From Desulfosarcina sp. OttesenSCG-928-A07 (lineage in GTDB: Bacteria > Desulfobacterota > Desulfobacteria > Desulfobacterales > Desulfosarcinaceae): DNA of 64,000 bases. Of the stretch, positions 26,498-37,390 are shown piece by piece (the stretch's first letter is position 1; each line of letters begins with the position of its first letter). Where the stretch lies: assembly GCA_030267325.1 (NCBI GenBank), contig JAJDJS010000007.1:1-64000 (forward strand), in the 5' to 3' direction. The notes under the pieces are model-generated. The model searched no databases. It was not told the origin of the DNA and was given only the letters and a program-made list of their open reading frames with translations. Both the position numbers and the translations under genes were made by a program.

Positions 26498-27850
26498 ATG
26501 TTTATAGCAGATATCAAGCGAGTGGTGGAACAGGTCAGCCGGGACAAGGGAATTGATGCGGAAATACTGATCCGTGCCCTGGAAGAGGCCCTCCGGTCCG
26601 CCGCACGGAAAAAATTTGGCAGCAAGGTTGATATCGAAGCCCAGTACAGCCCTGAAACCGGCGAGATCGAAGTGTTCCAGTTTAAAGAGGTGGTTGAAAC
26701 CGTTACTGATCCGGATCTTCAGATCAGCATGGCAGAAGGCCGCAAGCTGGATCCGGACTGCGAAATGGGCGACAGCTTGGGCACAAAGATGGATACCTCC
26801 ACATTCGGCCGGATCGCGGCCCAGTCCGCCAAGCAGGTGATCATCCAGAAAATGAAAGACGCCGAGCGGGACGCTGTCTATGCCAGCTATATCGACCGGA
26901 AGGGCGAAGTGATCAACGGTATTGTCCAGCGGGTGGACCGCGGCGGCATCATTGTCAATCTGGGCTCCACCGAGGCGATTCTGCCGGCCCGCGAACAGAT
27001 CCCCAAAGAAGCCTACCGCCGGGGCGACCGGATTCGGGCGATTATTCTGGACGTGCTCTACGATACCCGGGGTCCGCAGATTGTACTGTCGCGCACCCAT
27101 CCGGATCTGCTGATCAACCTTTTTAAAACCGAGGTCCCGGAAATCAGCGAAGGGATTGTCGAGGTCAAAGGCGCGGCCCGGGAACCGGGCAGCCGGGCCA
27201 AGTTTGCGGTTTTTTCCAATGATTCGGATATTGATCCGGTGGGCGCCTGTGTGGGCATGAAGGGCAGCCGGGTGCAAAATGTGGTGCAGGAACTCCGGGG
27301 CGAAAAAATTGATATCGTCACCTGGCATATGGATTCGGCCCGGTATGTCTGCAATGCCCTGGCGCCGGCGGAAATTTCACGGGTGATTATTGACGAGGAA
27401 AACCGATCCATGGAAGTGATCGTACCGGATGAATTTCTTTCCGTGGCCATCGGGAAGCGGGGGCAAAATGTCAGGCTGGCCTCAAAACTCACCGGCTGGC
27501 ACCTGGATGTCAATTCCGAATCCCGATATGACGAACAGCTCAAACAGGGACACCAGTCGCTGATGGATGTTTCCGGTGTGGATGAGGCCCTTGCAGACGC
27601 CTTTGTGAAGCAGGGGCTTTACTCCCCGGAAGAGCTGGCCGAGTCAACAGTGGATGACCTCATAGAAATTCGCGGCCTTGAAGCAGATCGGGCTGCGGAA
27701 TTGATTGACAGTGCAAAGCGGCATATTGCCGAGGGATCGGATCAGCCGCCCCGGACGCCGACAGATCCGGAAGAGACAGATGAAACAGAAAAGGCGTCTG
27801 ATAGCGCATCATCAGAAGACGATTCACCTCAGGAAGATCATTCATCATAG
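26498..27850 (+). CDS. nusA: Transcription termination/antitermination factor NusA
   Basis: 450 residues. The N-terminal RNA polymerase-binding domain is followed by an S1 domain (NGIVQRVDRGGIIVNLGSTE), KH domains with GACVGMKGSRVQNVVQEL and SVAIGKRGQNVRLA, and a helix-hairpin-helix segment (ESTVDDLIEIRGLEADRA) near the end. The tail is acidic. GGAG upstream supports the start. It regulates pausing, termination and antitermination, in the conserved rimP-nusA-infB order; no ylxR gene lies between nusA and infB. Confidence 0.97.
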   Translation: MFIADIKRVVEQVSRDKGIDAEILIRALEEALRSAARKKFGSKVDIEAQYSPETGEIEVFQFKEVVETVTDPDLQISMAEGRKLDPDCEMGDSLGTKMDTSTFGRIAAQSAKQVIIQKMKDAERDAVYASYIDRKGEVINGIVQRVDRGGIIVNLGSTEAILPAREQIPKEAYRRGDRIRAIILDVLYDTRGPQIVLSRTHPDLLINLFKTEVPEISEGIVEVKGAAREPGSRAKFAVFSNDSDIDPVGACVGMKGSRVQNVVQELRGEKIDIVTWHMDSARYVCNALAPAEISRVIIDEENRSMEVIVPDEFLSVAIGKRGQNVRLASKLTGWHLDVNSESRYDEQLKQGHQSLMDVSGVDEALADAFVKQGLYSPEELAESTVDDLIEIRGLEADRAAELIDSAKRHIAEGSDQPPRTPTDPEETDETEKASDSASSEDDSPQEDHSS

Positions 27851-27934
27851 TCATAAATTAAATGATGGTGATACGGATCAGCGGATGAATGCGGCAGGGG
27901 AACGAACCGGTTTAAAACAGGATGGGGGGAATGG

Positions 27935-30793
27935 ATGGCAAAAATCAGAGTCTATGAATTTGCCAGGGATCTGAACATGACGAACAGAGAACTTCTCGAT
28001 AAGATTCGGGATCTTGATATCGATGTCAGTAGTCATATGAGTTCTCTGGACGAAGATGCCGTGGGAAAAATCAAGGCAGCGTTTTTTGGCGAAAAGGATG
28101 ACCAGCTTGAAGAAAAGCGGGTTCGTCCCACCGTGATCCGGCGCCGTAAGGTTATCTCCCCCCAGGAGCAGGAACAGGAGCAGGAAGCGGAAAACGCCAT
28201 TGACACCGCTCCGGATCCAGTCCCGGAAACCGTTTCGGCCGATGAACCGGAAGGGGACGAGGCCGAAACAGAAACACCGGCGCCTGTTGTCGTTTCTGAC
28301 ACCCCTGAACCGGAACCGAAAAAGCCCCCTGTCAAACGCGCACTGCGTACGGAATCGGCCAAGATTATTTCCCGGCCGCTGGCGCCGCCCGAACCATCAG
28401 CCGATACGACTGCCGCATCCCCGGAGGAAGCGGATCCGCCGGCATTTGAATCGGAAAAACCAGTGGATAGCGGCGATGCCCCATCCGACGACATTCGCCA
28501 CGAAGCAGCACCAGATATGCCGGTGGCTGACGAACCCGAAGTGACCGCTTCCGGTGATGCCGTATCTTCCCAACCCCCTTTTGAGGAAATGACGGCCGAA
28601 CCTGCGCCTCCGCCATCCGGCGGGAAGGCAAAGAAGACAAAAAAAGAAATGCCGGCCAAAATTATCAAATTGCCGGAAAAAACGGCGGCTTTGCCCCGAA
28701 CTGCCGCAGGCCGGTCGCTGGACGAAGAAACGCCCCGCGTTATGGGGCCTGGGGATACCGCGCCGCGTCCGGATTCGGATACGGAAGAAAGGGATGCCAG
28801 CGGAAAGGATAAAAAGAAAAAAGGGGGCCGGCGAAAAGATACGGATGCCGAGGAAGCCCTTTCTCCGAAAAAGAAAGGCGGCCTCCGGAAAAAGGAAATC
28901 GTTGAGGGGGCAGCCCTTTATAGCCATACCGGAAGTGCCGGCAAGACGCGTGGACAAAAGGGCAGAAAGGGAGCCAAGGCCAAAATCGTGCCACTGGGAC
29001 AGAAAACCGCCATTACCACGGCAAAGGCCATCAAACGTCGCATCAAGGTGGATGACACCATCGTGCTGGCGGAACTGGCCAAGCGGATGGGCATCAAGGC
29101 CAGCGACATGATTGTCAAGCTCATGGGCATGGGTGTCATGGCCACGGTGAATCAGACCATTGACTACGACACTGCAGTGCTGGTGGCCGGTGAATTCAAT
29201 TATGAAGTGGAAAAAGCCGCTTTTGAGGAAGATATGATCCTCAAAAAAACAGACACCGATCAGGAAGATCCGGACAGACTCCAGACCCGGCCGCCGGTGG
29301 TCACCATCATGGGCCATGTGGATCACGGCAAAACCTCACTTCTGGATGTGATCCGCAAAACCCGGGTTACCGAAGGCGAGGCCGGCGGCATCACCCAGCA
29401 TATCGGTGCCTACCATGTGGAAACGGAAAAGGGCCTGATTGCGTTTCTGGATACGCCGGGCCACGAGGCCTTTTCCGCCATGCGGTCCCGGGGGGCCAAA
29501 GTAACGGATCTTGTCGTGTTGGTGGTGGCGGCTGATGATGGGGTCAAACCCCAGACCATAGAGGCCATCAACCACGCCAAGGCGTCCGGTGTGCCCATTA
29601 TTGTGGCCATCAACAAAATGGACAAGCCGGAAGCGGATCCGGAACGGGTACAGCGGGAGCTCAGCGATCAGGGGCTGGCGCCTGAAGCATGGGGCGGGGA
29701 GACCATTTTTGTGGAGGTGTCTGCCAAAAAGAACACGGGCATTGACGAGCTTCTGGACATGATTCTGCTCCAGGCGGAAATTCTGGAACTCAAAGCCAAC
29801 CCCAACAAACTGGCATCCGGCCATGTGGTGGAGGCCAAGCTGGACGCCGGACGGGGTCCGGTGGCAACCGTCTTAGTCCAGGACGGTACGCTGCGGGCCG
29901 GTGATTCGGTGGTCTGCGGTATCCATTACGGAAAAATCCGGGTGCTTCAGGATGATCTGGGACGGACCGTGGAATCGGCAGGGCCTTCCATGCCAGTGGA
30001 AATTATCGGACTTTCCGGCGTTCCCATGGCGGGTGACGAACTGGTGGCCCTGGCTGACGAAAAAGACGCCCGCCAGGTCAGTCAGCACCGGATGCAGAAA
30101 CAGCGGGCCAAGGAACTGGCCAAAAACAACCGCCTCAGCCTGGAAGGGCTGTTTGAAAAGATGCAGAAAGGGGAGGTCAAGGATCTCAATCTCATCATCC
30201 GGGCGGATGTGGACGGCTCCATCGAGGCACTGCGGGATTCTCTGGTCAAGCTGTCCAATGACGAGGTGAGCATCAATGTGATCCATGCGGCCACCGGTAC
30301 CATTACCGAATCGGACATTTCCCTTGCCGCGGTGTCGAATGCTATCATCATCGGGTTCAATGTGCGGCCCAATGCCAGGGTTCAGGAGATGGCTGCGGAC
30401 GAAAACGTGGACATGCGGTTCCACAACATCATCTACAATGTGATCAAGGAAGTGAAAGATGCCATTGTGGGAATGATGGAATCCACCTTTGAAGAGCGTG
30501 TGACCGGCCGTGCCGAGGTCCGCCAGACTTTCCATGTACCGAAAATCGGCACCATTGCCGGGTGTTATGTGACCGACGGCAAGATCCAGCGGGGCAATCT
30601 GGTCCGGCTTCTGCGGGACGGCGTTGTGATTTATGAAGGGAAAAACAGCAGCCTGCGGCGGTTCAAGGATGATGTGAAGGAAGTTCAGGCAGGTTACGAA
30701 TGTGGTATCGGCATTGAAAATTTTAATGACATCAAAGCGGGCGACATGATCGAAAGCTATTATATGGAAGAAATCCGGCCGGAGGTGGAGTAG
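27935..30793 (+). CDS. infB: Translation initiation factor IF-2
   Basis: 952 residues, at the long end for IF-2. The N-terminal IF2_N motif ([20 protein letters not shown]) is followed by about 280 residues of Glu/Pro/Ala- and Lys-rich disordered linker. A second IF2_N segment then precedes the GTPase: G1 GHVDHGKTS (about residue 459), G3 DTPGHEAF and G4 NKMD. C-terminal domains II to IV follow. It delivers initiator tRNA to the 30S subunit. The ATG at 27935 has a GGGGGA site. Confidence 0.97.
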   Translation: MAKIRVYEFARDLNMTNRELLDKIRDLDIDVSSHMSSLDEDAVGKIKAAFFGEKDDQLEEKRVRPTVIRRRKVISPQEQEQEQEAENAIDTAPDPVPETVSADEPEGDEAETETPAPVVVSDTPEPEPKKPPVKRALRTESAKIISRPLAPPEPSADTTAASPEEADPPAFESEKPVDSGDAPSDDIRHEAAPDMPVADEPEVTASGDAVSSQPPFEEMTAEPAPPPSGGKAKKTKKEMPAKIIKLPEKTAALPRTAAGRSLDEETPRVMGPGDTAPRPDSDTEERDASGKDKKKKGGRRKDTDAEEALSPKKKGGLRKKEIVEGAALYSHTGSAGKTRGQKGRKGAKAKIVPLGQKTAITTAKAIKRRIKVDDTIVLAELAKRMGIKASDMIVKLMGMGVMATVNQTIDYDTAVLVAGEFNYEVEKAAFEEDMILKKTDTDQEDPDRLQTRPPVVTIMGHVDHGKTSLLDVIRKTRVTEGEAGGITQHIGAYHVETEKGLIAFLDTPGHEAFSAMRSRGAKVTDLVVLVVAADDGVKPQTIEAINHAKASGVPIIVAINKMDKPEADPERVQRELSDQGLAPEAWGGETIFVEVSAKKNTGIDELLDMILLQAEILELKANPNKLASGHVVEAKLDAGRGPVATVLVQDGTLRAGDSVVCGIHYGKIRVLQDDLGRTVESAGPSMPVEIIGLSGVPMAGDELVALADEKDARQVSQHRMQKQRAKELAKNNRLSLEGLFEKMQKGEVKDLNLIIRADVDGSIEALRDSLVKLSNDEVSINVIHAATGTITESDISLAAVSNAIIIGFNVRPNARVQEMAADENVDMRFHNIIYNVIKEVKDAIVGMMESTFEERVTGRAEVRQTFHVPKIGTIAGCYVTDGKIQRGNLVRLLRDGVVIYEGKNSSLRRFKDDVKEVQAGYECGIGIENFNDIKAGDMIESYYMEEIRPEVE

Positions 30794-30800
30794 CGCGATC

Positions 30801-31088
30801 ATGGTGGTGGGCGCCGGATGCATGGTGTTCAGGATACACGACTGTGGCTCCCTGAAAGCAAAACGCCAGGTGGTCCGGTCCATCATTTCCCGTATCCGGA
30901 ACCAGTTCAACGTGTCTGTGGCGGAAGTGGCGGACAATGATGTCTATCAACGGGCGGTGATCGGCGTTTCCATGGTGGGAAATGATCGCCGGATGATCAA
31001 TGCCAAAATTGACAAACTGTACAATTTTGCCGACGGCCTGGGACTGGCGGAGATGATCGACACGGATCTGGAGATCATTTCCCTGTGA
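30801..31088 (+). CDS. DUF503 (YlxP-like) protein
   Basis: 95 residues. The GAGCMVFRIHDCGSLKAKRQ start and NDVYQRAVIGVSMVGND middle match DUF503, a small alpha/beta protein commonly encoded between infB and rbfA, as here. Its function is not firmly established; a link to ribosome assembly is suggested by this conserved position. It starts eight bases after infB. Confidence 0.85.
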   Translation: MVVGAGCMVFRIHDCGSLKAKRQVVRSIISRIRNQFNVSVAEVADNDVYQRAVIGVSMVGNDRRMINAKIDKLYNFADGLGLAEMIDTDLEIISL

Positions 31089-31121
31089 CCTGAACATTCG
31101 GCCGCAGAACGGAAACCGATT

Positions 31122-31508
31122 GTGGTACAACGCACATTCAATCGCGCGGAGCGTGTCAGCCAGCAGGTCAAGCGGGTGATGGCCGATCTGCTCCGGCAGG
31201 GTCTGGGTGACCCCCGCCTGTCCTCTGCCACCATCACCGACGTGACCATGAGCCGGGACCTGCGCCTTGCCCGGATTTATTTTGCCGCTCCGGATGGGGC
31301 TGAGAAAAAAGAAGCACGGTTGTCGGCATTTGAAAGTGCCAGGGGATTTATCAAGCGGGAGCTGGCAAAAGAACTGGGGCTGCGGTACATGCCGGATCTC
31401 AAGTTTTTTTATGATGAATCCTTTGATTACGGGGACCAGATCAACCGGGTGCTGAAATCCATCCAAACTGATGATGAAATCCATAATCCGACAACTGGCG
31501 ATACATAA
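31122..31508 (+). CDS. rbfA: Ribosome-binding factor A
   Basis: 128 residues with a GTG start. A KH-like 30S maturation factor: RAERVSQQVKRVMADLLRQG, DPRLSSATITDVTMSRDLRLARIYF and the C-terminal LKFFYDESFDYGDQINRVL are family hallmarks. It overlaps the next gene, nrnA, by 38 bases. Confidence 0.95.
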   Translation: MVQRTFNRAERVSQQVKRVMADLLRQGLGDPRLSSATITDVTMSRDLRLARIYFAAPDGAEKKEARLSAFESARGFIKRELAKELGLRYMPDLKFFYDESFDYGDQINRVLKSIQTDDEIHNPTTGDT

Positions 31509-32454
31509 TCGTATTCTTCTCGCATCCCACACCCGTCCGGATGGTGATGCCATCGGCGCGCTTCTGTCCATGGGGCTTGCCCTTGAAAAAAAAGGCTGCC
31601 AAATCACCTTGTACAACGAAAGTTCGATCCCGGCGGTCTACCGGTTCCTGCCATCGGTTCATCGCATCCGGGAACAACTGCCGGCTGCCGCGGAATTTGA
31701 TGCGGCCGTGATTCTGGATTGTGGCAATCTGGAACGGGTGGGGGCGGCGTCAGCGGTCATTTCCCGGATACCGGTCATCATCAACATTGATCATCACACC
31801 ACCAACGACCACTTCGGCCATTACAATTTGGTGGATGAAAGCGCTTGTGCCACCTCGGAAATCATTTTCCGCCTGGTCCGGGCCATGGAAGTGGAAATAG
31901 ATCCGATGATGGCCACGGCCATTTATACCGGAATTCTGACAGACACCGGTTCCTTCCGATTTCCCAACACCAATCGGGCGGCTTTTTCCATTTGCGAGGC
32001 TATGGTGGCGGCCGGGGTTCAACCCTTTGTGGTGGCCCAGCATGTCTACGGCACCTCTTCCATGGGACGGATTCGGCTCCTCAACTTGGCCCTGGATTCC
32101 ATTGAGGTTTCCCACGACGGCCATCTTTCCATCATGACCGTGACCCAGGACATGCTGAAGGATACGGGAACGCGGCCCGAAGATACCGACGGCCTGATCA
32201 ATTATGCGCGGTGGATTCAGGATGTGGAAGTGGCAGTCCTGATTCGTGAGCTCAAAAACAAGGCCACAAAGCCGGAGCACAGCCATTTCCACGTTAGTCT
32301 CAGGTCCAACGGCGATGTGGATGTGGCCCGCATTGCGGTTTCCTTTGGCGGAGGCGGTCATGCCGGGGCCGCAGGTTTTTCCATTGAATCGGAGCTTTCG
32401 GCGCTTAAAGCGGTCATTTATCATTTTTCCGATCATTTTGTTGAAAAACCATGA
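31471..32454 (+). CDS. nrnA: NrnA-type DHH phosphoesterase (oligoribonuclease / pAp phosphatase)
   Basis: 327 residues. DHH-family metal motifs are seen in order: SHTRPDGDAIGALLSMG, ILDCGN, NIDHHTTND and YTGILTDTGSFRFPN. A C-terminal DHHA1 GGGGHAGAAGFSIE follows. The family degrades nano-RNAs and dephosphorylates pAp; which activity dominates here is unknown. Position between rbfA and truB is common. Its stop overlaps truB by ATGA. Confidence 0.92.
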   Translation: MMKSIIRQLAIHNRILLASHTRPDGDAIGALLSMGLALEKKGCQITLYNESSIPAVYRFLPSVHRIREQLPAAAEFDAAVILDCGNLERVGAASAVISRIPVIINIDHHTTNDHFGHYNLVDESACATSEIIFRLVRAMEVEIDPMMATAIYTGILTDTGSFRFPNTNRAAFSICEAMVAAGVQPFVVAQHVYGTSSMGRIRLLNLALDSIEVSHDGHLSIMTVTQDMLKDTGTRPEDTDGLINYARWIQDVEVAVLIRELKNKATKPEHSHFHVSLRSNGDVDVARIAVSFGGGGHAGAAGFSIESELSALKAVIYHFSDHFVEKP

Positions 32455-33362
32455 CCGCAGCGTTCAACGGGATCGTTCTGGTGGACAAACCCGCCGGTAT
32501 TTCATCCGCCAAACTGGTTTCCCGGGTCAGGGCCATTTTTGGTGCAAAAAAAGCGGGGCATACCGGCACGCTGGACCCGCTTGCCACAGGCCTCATGGTT
32601 TGCGCTTTGAATCAGGCCACTCGGATTTCCCAATTTCTGCTGAACGGAAACAAGACCTACACTGCGGAAATGGTGCTCGGAACGGAAACCGATACCCAGG
32701 ATGCCACAGGCCGGATCGTTGGTGAAACGCCCCTTCATGGCAGCATCTCCCCTGAAGCCATCCATGCTGTGGCTAAACGGTTTACCGGAACGATCGAGCA
32801 GATTCCACCGGCCTACTCCGCCCTGAAGCATCAGGGGACACCGCTGTACCGGCTGGCCCGGAAAGGGATTGTGGTGGAAAAACCGGCCCGGTCCATTGAA
32901 ATTCATCATCTGACGATCAGCGCTATTGACCTGCCCAGGGTGCGATTTTCTGTTTCCTGTTCTGCGGGAACCTATATCCGGACCCTGTGCGCGGACATGG
33001 GCCGGGCCCTGGGGTGCGGCGCCCATCTGGCTGCCTTGCAGCGTACCGCCAGCTGCGGATTTTCCCTTGATCAGGCCCTGACCCTGGAAACCCTGACGGC
33101 TTTTCGGGACAGGGACGCGCTTGGGAAGGCCGTGATTCCCATGAACGCGGCGCTTCCGGATCTTCCCGAAGTTTGGGTTGATGACAGGCTGGCCCAGGAC
33201 ATATGGCATGGAAGGCAGCTGGCCCTTGACCATTTTCCGGTACCTGCGCCGCTTTTGACGGGCGCGCCGTTCCGGGTTGTGGCAGCCGACGGCCGGCTCA
33301 TTGCCATCATGAACGCCGGTTCGGCGGGTTATTATAATTATTGTTGTGTTTTTTCCCCATAA
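32451..33362 (+). CDS. truB: tRNA pseudouridine-55 synthase
   Basis: 303 residues. The catalytic Asp42 is in KAGHTGTLDPLATGLM. The KPAGISS start, YTAEMVLGTETDTQDATG and SCSAGTYIRTLCADMG are TruB motifs. It makes pseudouridine 55 in the tRNA T-loop. Overlaps nrnA by four bases. Confidence 0.96.
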   Translation: MTAAFNGIVLVDKPAGISSAKLVSRVRAIFGAKKAGHTGTLDPLATGLMVCALNQATRISQFLLNGNKTYTAEMVLGTETDTQDATGRIVGETPLHGSISPEAIHAVAKRFTGTIEQIPPAYSALKHQGTPLYRLARKGIVVEKPARSIEIHHLTISAIDLPRVRFSVSCSAGTYIRTLCADMGRALGCGAHLAALQRTASCGFSLDQALTLETLTAFRDRDALGKAVIPMNAALPDLPEVWVDDRLAQDIWHGRQLALDHFPVPAPLLTGAPFRVVAADGRLIAIMNAGSAGYYNYCCVFSP

Positions 33363-33426
33363 AAGTGATATTTGTCGGATTCTGAAGTAATGCGAAAACG
33401 ATCGTTCAAATCGATCCGCAAGGGCA

Positions 33427-33446
33427 GGGTATCCGGACGGATACCC
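33427..33446 (+). promoter_or_regulatory. rpsO leader hairpin
   Basis: A perfect 8-base stem (GGGTATCC / GGATACCC) around GGAC lies 30 bases before the rpsO GTG and just ahead of its ribosome site. Leaders of rpsO are autoregulated by S15 in several bacteria; a similar role here is inferred from position. Confidence 0.5.
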
Positions 33447-33475
33447 AGGAATGATTTCAAGGAGGACAACCAAAA

Positions 33476-33745
33476 GTGAGCTTTACAGCCGAAACCAAGA
33501 AAGAACTGATTGAAAAATACAAAAAGCACGACACTGATACCGGTTCTCCGGAAGTCCAGATCGGTCTTTTGACCCACCGGATTTCCTACCTGACCGAGCA
33601 TCTGAAGGTGCATCAAAAAGACCACCACTCCCGTCGGGGACTGCTCATGCTGGTGGGTAAGCGCCGGAGACTTCTCAATTATGTAAAACGCAATGATGTG
33701 CAGCGATATCGGTTGATTATCGAGACGCTGGGCTTACGGCGCTAA
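33476..33745 (+). CDS. rpsO: 30S ribosomal protein S15
   Basis: 89 residues, the standard length. GTG start with AAGGAGG upstream. Motifs [23 protein letters not shown] and [20 protein letters not shown] are S15 signatures. It binds 16S rRNA helix 22 early in 30S assembly. Followed by pnp, the classical rpsO-pnp pair. Confidence 0.98.
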   Translation: MSFTAETKKELIEKYKKHDTDTGSPEVQIGLLTHRISYLTEHLKVHQKDHHSRRGLLMLVGKRRRLLNYVKRNDVQRYRLIIETLGLRR

Positions 33746-33846
33746 AAAAGTATGTCTGACGGAAAAAGGCTCCGGCATCAAACCGGAAAGCGCCGGGCAG
33801 TGGGAAAAGTGATTCCATTGCCGCAAGTCGATGAGGAGGACTCCTA

Positions 33847-35943
33847 GTGGTGGAACATACAGTAACGGCGGATGTGGGGGGGAAGATTCTTTCCATTCAG
33901 GCCGGAAAAGTGGCCAAGCAGGCATCTGGGGCAGTTGTGGTGCGATACGGCGATACGGTGGTACTGGTCACCGTGGTTGCCGCCCATGATGAGCGGAATG
34001 CGGATTTTTTACCCCTTTCCGTGGAATACCAGGAAAAGGTATATGCTGCGGGCCGGATTCCGGGAAATTACTTTCGCCGGGAAGTGGGACGGCCCAGTGA
34101 AAAGGAAACCCTCACCGCCCGACTGATTGATCGTCCCATCCGGCCGCTTTTTCCCAAAGGCTATCGGTTTGAAATGCAGGTCATTGCCACGGTTCTGTCC
34201 ATGGACCAAGAAAATGACCCGGATATGCTGGCCATGGTGGGCGCTTCAGCCGCCCTTGAAATTTCCGATATTCCCTTTGCCGGACCCATCGCCGCAGTAC
34301 GGGTAGTGCGGTTAGACGGCCAGTGGGTGGCCAACCCCACCCTGTCCCAGATGGCTGAAAGCGATATCAACATCATCATTGCCGGTTCCCGGACCGGTGT
34401 GGTCATGGTGGAAGGCGGCGCCAGCGAGGCCAGCGAAGCAGATATGCTGGAGGCCATCTTTTTCGGCCACAGGGCCCTTCAGCCCATCATCGACGCCCAG
34501 GAACAGCTCAAAGCTGCCATCGGAAAACCCAAACATCCGTTCACCCCGCCGGAAAAAGATCCTGACCTCATTACGCGGGTGCAGGCTATTGCTGCCCCGC
34601 TTTTGCGGGAAGCCTTGGTGATCCCTGAAAAAGTCAGCCGATACGAGGCGGTTCGGGCGGCCAAAGCCAAGGTGGTGGCAGACCTGGGAGAGGTGGGGAC
34701 AGAACGGCGCGATGAAATCGGCGCCATCCTGGATGAACTGCAAAAGCAAATCTGCCGGGATATGATCCTTAAAGATGGTCGCCGGATTGACGGCCGCCGG
34801 TTTGACGAAATCCGGCCCATTACCTGTGAGGTGGGGGTTCTTCCCCGGCCCCACGGCAGCGCCCTTTTTACCCGCGGCGAAACCCAGGTTCTGGGAGTTC
34901 TCACCCTGGGCTCCGGAGGGGATGAGCAGCGGGTGGAGACATTGAGCGGCGAAGAAAACAGGCCCTTCATGCTCCACTACAATTTCCCGCCCTACTCTGT
35001 GGGCGAAGTCAAACGCATTGGTGCGCCCAGCCGCCGGGATATCGGCCACGGCGGCCTTTCCACCCGGGCCCTGGAACGGGTACTGCCTGCTAAAGAAAAT
35101 TTTGACTATACCATTCGTGTGGTGTCCGAAGTCCTGGAGTCCAACGGATCATCTTCCATGGGCACCGTGTGTGCGGGCACCCTGGCCTTGATGGATGGCG
35201 GCGTGCCCATTACGGCGCCGGTGTCCGGTATTGCCATGGGCTTGGTCAAGGAGGGCGATCAGGTGGTGATCCTTTCAGATATTCTGGGCGATGAGGATCA
35301 TACCGGCGATATGGATTTTAAAGTCACGGGTACCAGCGCCGGTATTACCGCCCTTCAGATGGATATCAAGGTCCTGGAGCTTTCACGGGAAATCATGGAA
35401 AAAGCCCTGGAGCAGGCCAGGGTGGGAAGGGCCCATATCCTGGGGAAAATGCTGGACGCCCTTGACACGCCCAGGGGCGAGATTTCTCCCTTTGCCCCCA
35501 AAATTGTCTCCATCCGGATCCATCCCGATAAAATCCGCGATATCATCGGTCCCGGCGGAAAGATCATCCGGGCCATCCAGAGCGAAACCAACACCAAAAT
35601 CGAAATTGACGATACAGGTATCGTGAAAATTGCCGCCACCTCGTCGGAAGACGCTGATGCCGCGCGGATGCATATCGAATCTTTGACCACAGCACCGGAA
35701 GTGGGCGTCACCTACGATGGAAAAGTGGTCAAAACCACGGATTTCGGCGCTTTTGTCCAGATTCTGCCGGGAACTGACGGCTTGGTGCACATCAGCCAAC
35801 TGGCGTCTCACCGGGTGGCCAAGGTCACGGATGTGGTCAAAGAAGGCGATGTCCTCCGGGTGAAGGTCCTGGAAATCTCAAAAGACGGAAAGATTCGCCT
35901 GAGCCATAAGGCAGTGCTTGAGGATGAACGAACAAGCGGTTGA
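33847..35943 (+). CDS. pnp: Polynucleotide phosphorylase
   Basis: 698 residues, GTG start with AGGAGG upstream. Two RNase PH domains are present (first with [20 protein letters not shown], second with [18 protein letters not shown] and SGIAMGL). They are followed by a KH domain ([14 protein letters not shown]) and an S1 domain ([20 protein letters not shown]). It degrades RNA 3' to 5' by phosphorolysis. Its last 20 bases overlap the following M16 peptidase gene. Confidence 0.97.
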   Translation: MVEHTVTADVGGKILSIQAGKVAKQASGAVVVRYGDTVVLVTVVAAHDERNADFLPLSVEYQEKVYAAGRIPGNYFRREVGRPSEKETLTARLIDRPIRPLFPKGYRFEMQVIATVLSMDQENDPDMLAMVGASAALEISDIPFAGPIAAVRVVRLDGQWVANPTLSQMAESDINIIIAGSRTGVVMVEGGASEASEADMLEAIFFGHRALQPIIDAQEQLKAAIGKPKHPFTPPEKDPDLITRVQAIAAPLLREALVIPEKVSRYEAVRAAKAKVVADLGEVGTERRDEIGAILDELQKQICRDMILKDGRRIDGRRFDEIRPITCEVGVLPRPHGSALFTRGETQVLGVLTLGSGGDEQRVETLSGEENRPFMLHYNFPPYSVGEVKRIGAPSRRDIGHGGLSTRALERVLPAKENFDYTIRVVSEVLESNGSSSMGTVCAGTLALMDGGVPITAPVSGIAMGLVKEGDQVVILSDILGDEDHTGDMDFKVTGTSAGITALQMDIKVLELSREIMEKALEQARVGRAHILGKMLDALDTPRGEISPFAPKIVSIRIHPDKIRDIIGPGGKIIRAIQSETNTKIEIDDTGIVKIAATSSEDADAARMHIESLTTAPEVGVTYDGKVVKTTDFGAFVQILPGTDGLVHISQLASHRVAKVTDVVKEGDVLRVKVLEISKDGKIRLSHKAVLEDERTSG

Positions 35944-37195
35944 CACCACGGTTCTGGATAGCGGCGTCCGGATTGTTTCGCTATCCATGCCCCACCTGTA
36001 TTCGGTTTCCATGGGGGTGTGGGTGGATGTGGGGGCCAGGGATGAAAAAGCTGCGGAAAGCGGCCTCTCCCACTTTATCGAACACATGATCTTTAAGGGG
36101 ACCGTCCGGCGGAGTGCCTTTGAAATCGCCAAGGCCTTTGACGCCATCGGTGGCCAGACCAATGCATTTACTACCCAGGAACACACCTGCTATTATGCCC
36201 GGGTATTAAACTCCGAACTTTCCACCATGGTGGATATCCTTTCGGATATTTTTCTGAATTCAGTTTTTGACGAAACCGCCGTGGCCCAGGAACGCCCCGT
36301 GATCCTCCAGGAAATCGGTATGGTGGAAGACTCGCCCGAAGAATGGGTCCACACCCTGATAGGCCCTGCCTTTTGGGGGGATCATGCTCTGGGGCGCTCC
36401 ATTTTGGGGACACCGGAAAATCTCATGGCCTTTGACGGGAAGACCCTCCGTGATTTTTTCCGGCGGCTGTATCAACCCGAACGCATCGTGATTGCCGTTG
36501 CCGGTCCTGTTGTCCATGACCGGCTGGTGGAGCTTCTGACGCCTTTCTTCGGAGCCCTTTTCCCCAGCGGAAACGGTTTTCCCCCGCGCCATGCGCCCAC
36601 AACCCAAAACAACACAATGGCCCGGCACCGGGATCTGGAGCAGACCCATATCTGCCTGGGGCTTCCGGGGCTTTGCGTTTCTGATTCGCGCCGGTTTTCC
36701 CTTTCTTTGCTCAATACCCTTTTGGGGGGAAACATGAGTTCCCGTCTGTTCCAGACCATCCGGGAAGAGCGGGGCCTTGCCTATTCCATCTACTCGTTTC
36801 TCTCGGCCTATACCGATGCCGGCATGGTGGGGGTGTACACGGCGGTTGCGCCTGATGATGTGGCGGAAAGCCTTTTTCTGATCATGGATGAAATTGACCG
36901 CTTCAAGCACAAGGCCGTGTCCGAAGAAATGCTTTCCGATGCCAAGGCCTATACCCGGGGAAACCTTCTCATAGCCGAAGAATGCCCGGACAGCCAGATG
37001 ATGCGCTTGGGCTGGAACGCCCTTTACTTTGATACGGTTATGCCGGTCCGGACGGTTTTGGAACAGATTGATGCGGTGACGCCGTCCGATATTTGTTCCC
37101 TGGCCAATGATCTCTGGAAAACCGGCCGCCCGGCCCTTTCCCTCATCGGTCCTGGCGCCGACCGTCTGAACGTGGACATCCTTCCCGGATTTTAG
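35924..37195 (+). CDS. M16 zinc peptidase (mitochondrial-processing-peptidase-like), cytoplasmic
   Basis: 423 residues without a signal peptide. The zinc motif HxxEH is HFIEH in [16 protein letters not shown], with third-ligand glutamates in [11 protein letters not shown]. This single-module M16B form is often encoded just after pnp, as here, and the peptidase probably acts as an oligomer on peptides. The ATG at 35924 lies inside the end of pnp, so translation is probably coupled. It differs from the 995-residue exported M16 protein at the left edge. Confidence 0.93.
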   Translation: MNEQAVDTTVLDSGVRIVSLSMPHLYSVSMGVWVDVGARDEKAAESGLSHFIEHMIFKGTVRRSAFEIAKAFDAIGGQTNAFTTQEHTCYYARVLNSELSTMVDILSDIFLNSVFDETAVAQERPVILQEIGMVEDSPEEWVHTLIGPAFWGDHALGRSILGTPENLMAFDGKTLRDFFRRLYQPERIVIAVAGPVVHDRLVELLTPFFGALFPSGNGFPPRHAPTTQNNTMARHRDLEQTHICLGLPGLCVSDSRRFSLSLLNTLLGGNMSSRLFQTIREERGLAYSIYSFLSAYTDAGMVGVYTAVAPDDVAESLFLIMDEIDRFKHKAVSEEMLSDAKAYTRGNLLIAEECPDSQMMRLGWNALYFDTVMPVRTVLEQIDAVTPSDICSLANDLWKTGRPALSLIGPGADRLNVDILPGF

Positions 37196-37202
37196 CATTA
37201 TC

Positions 37203-37240
37203 GTTTTTCTCTCTATAAATGATTCAATCGTAAACTGTGC
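37203..37240. repeat. Foldback-repeat remnant next to copy B
   Basis: TTTTTCTCTCTATAAATGA followed by TTCAATCGTAAACTGTGCT resembles the ends of copy D (TTTTCTCTCTATGG, and TTGAATTGTAAAACGCGCT) with the centre deleted. It directly abuts copy B. Confidence 0.4.
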
Positions 37241-37241
37241 T

Positions 37242-37357
37242 AGATAGTGTCGTCTCGAGTTTGTAGCGGTTTGACATCATTGAGCATCAGAAAAAACAAA
37301 AGATCTTTTTTGATACAATAAATTCAAATTGTTATATTTCTTCAGGTGACACTGTCG
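37242..37357. repeat. Foldback (MITE-like) repeat, copy B
   Basis: 116 bases, the same length as copy A, with ends GATAGTGTCG and, on the other strand, GACAGTGTCA. Interior blocks CGAGTTTGTA, AGATCTT and TTCAAATTGTTATATTTCTT are shared with copy A. It separates the M16 gene from dut and would supply a false GTG start to dut at 37346. Confidence 0.75.
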
Positions 37358-37390
37358 AATCCCCATTACCTTAGAAACCCAGGTCATCCC

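Noticed and set aside
37346..37390. A GTG start extending dut by 15 codons.
   Set aside because: The GTG lies inside foldback repeat copy B and the extra residues do not resemble dUTPase; the ATG at 37391 is better.
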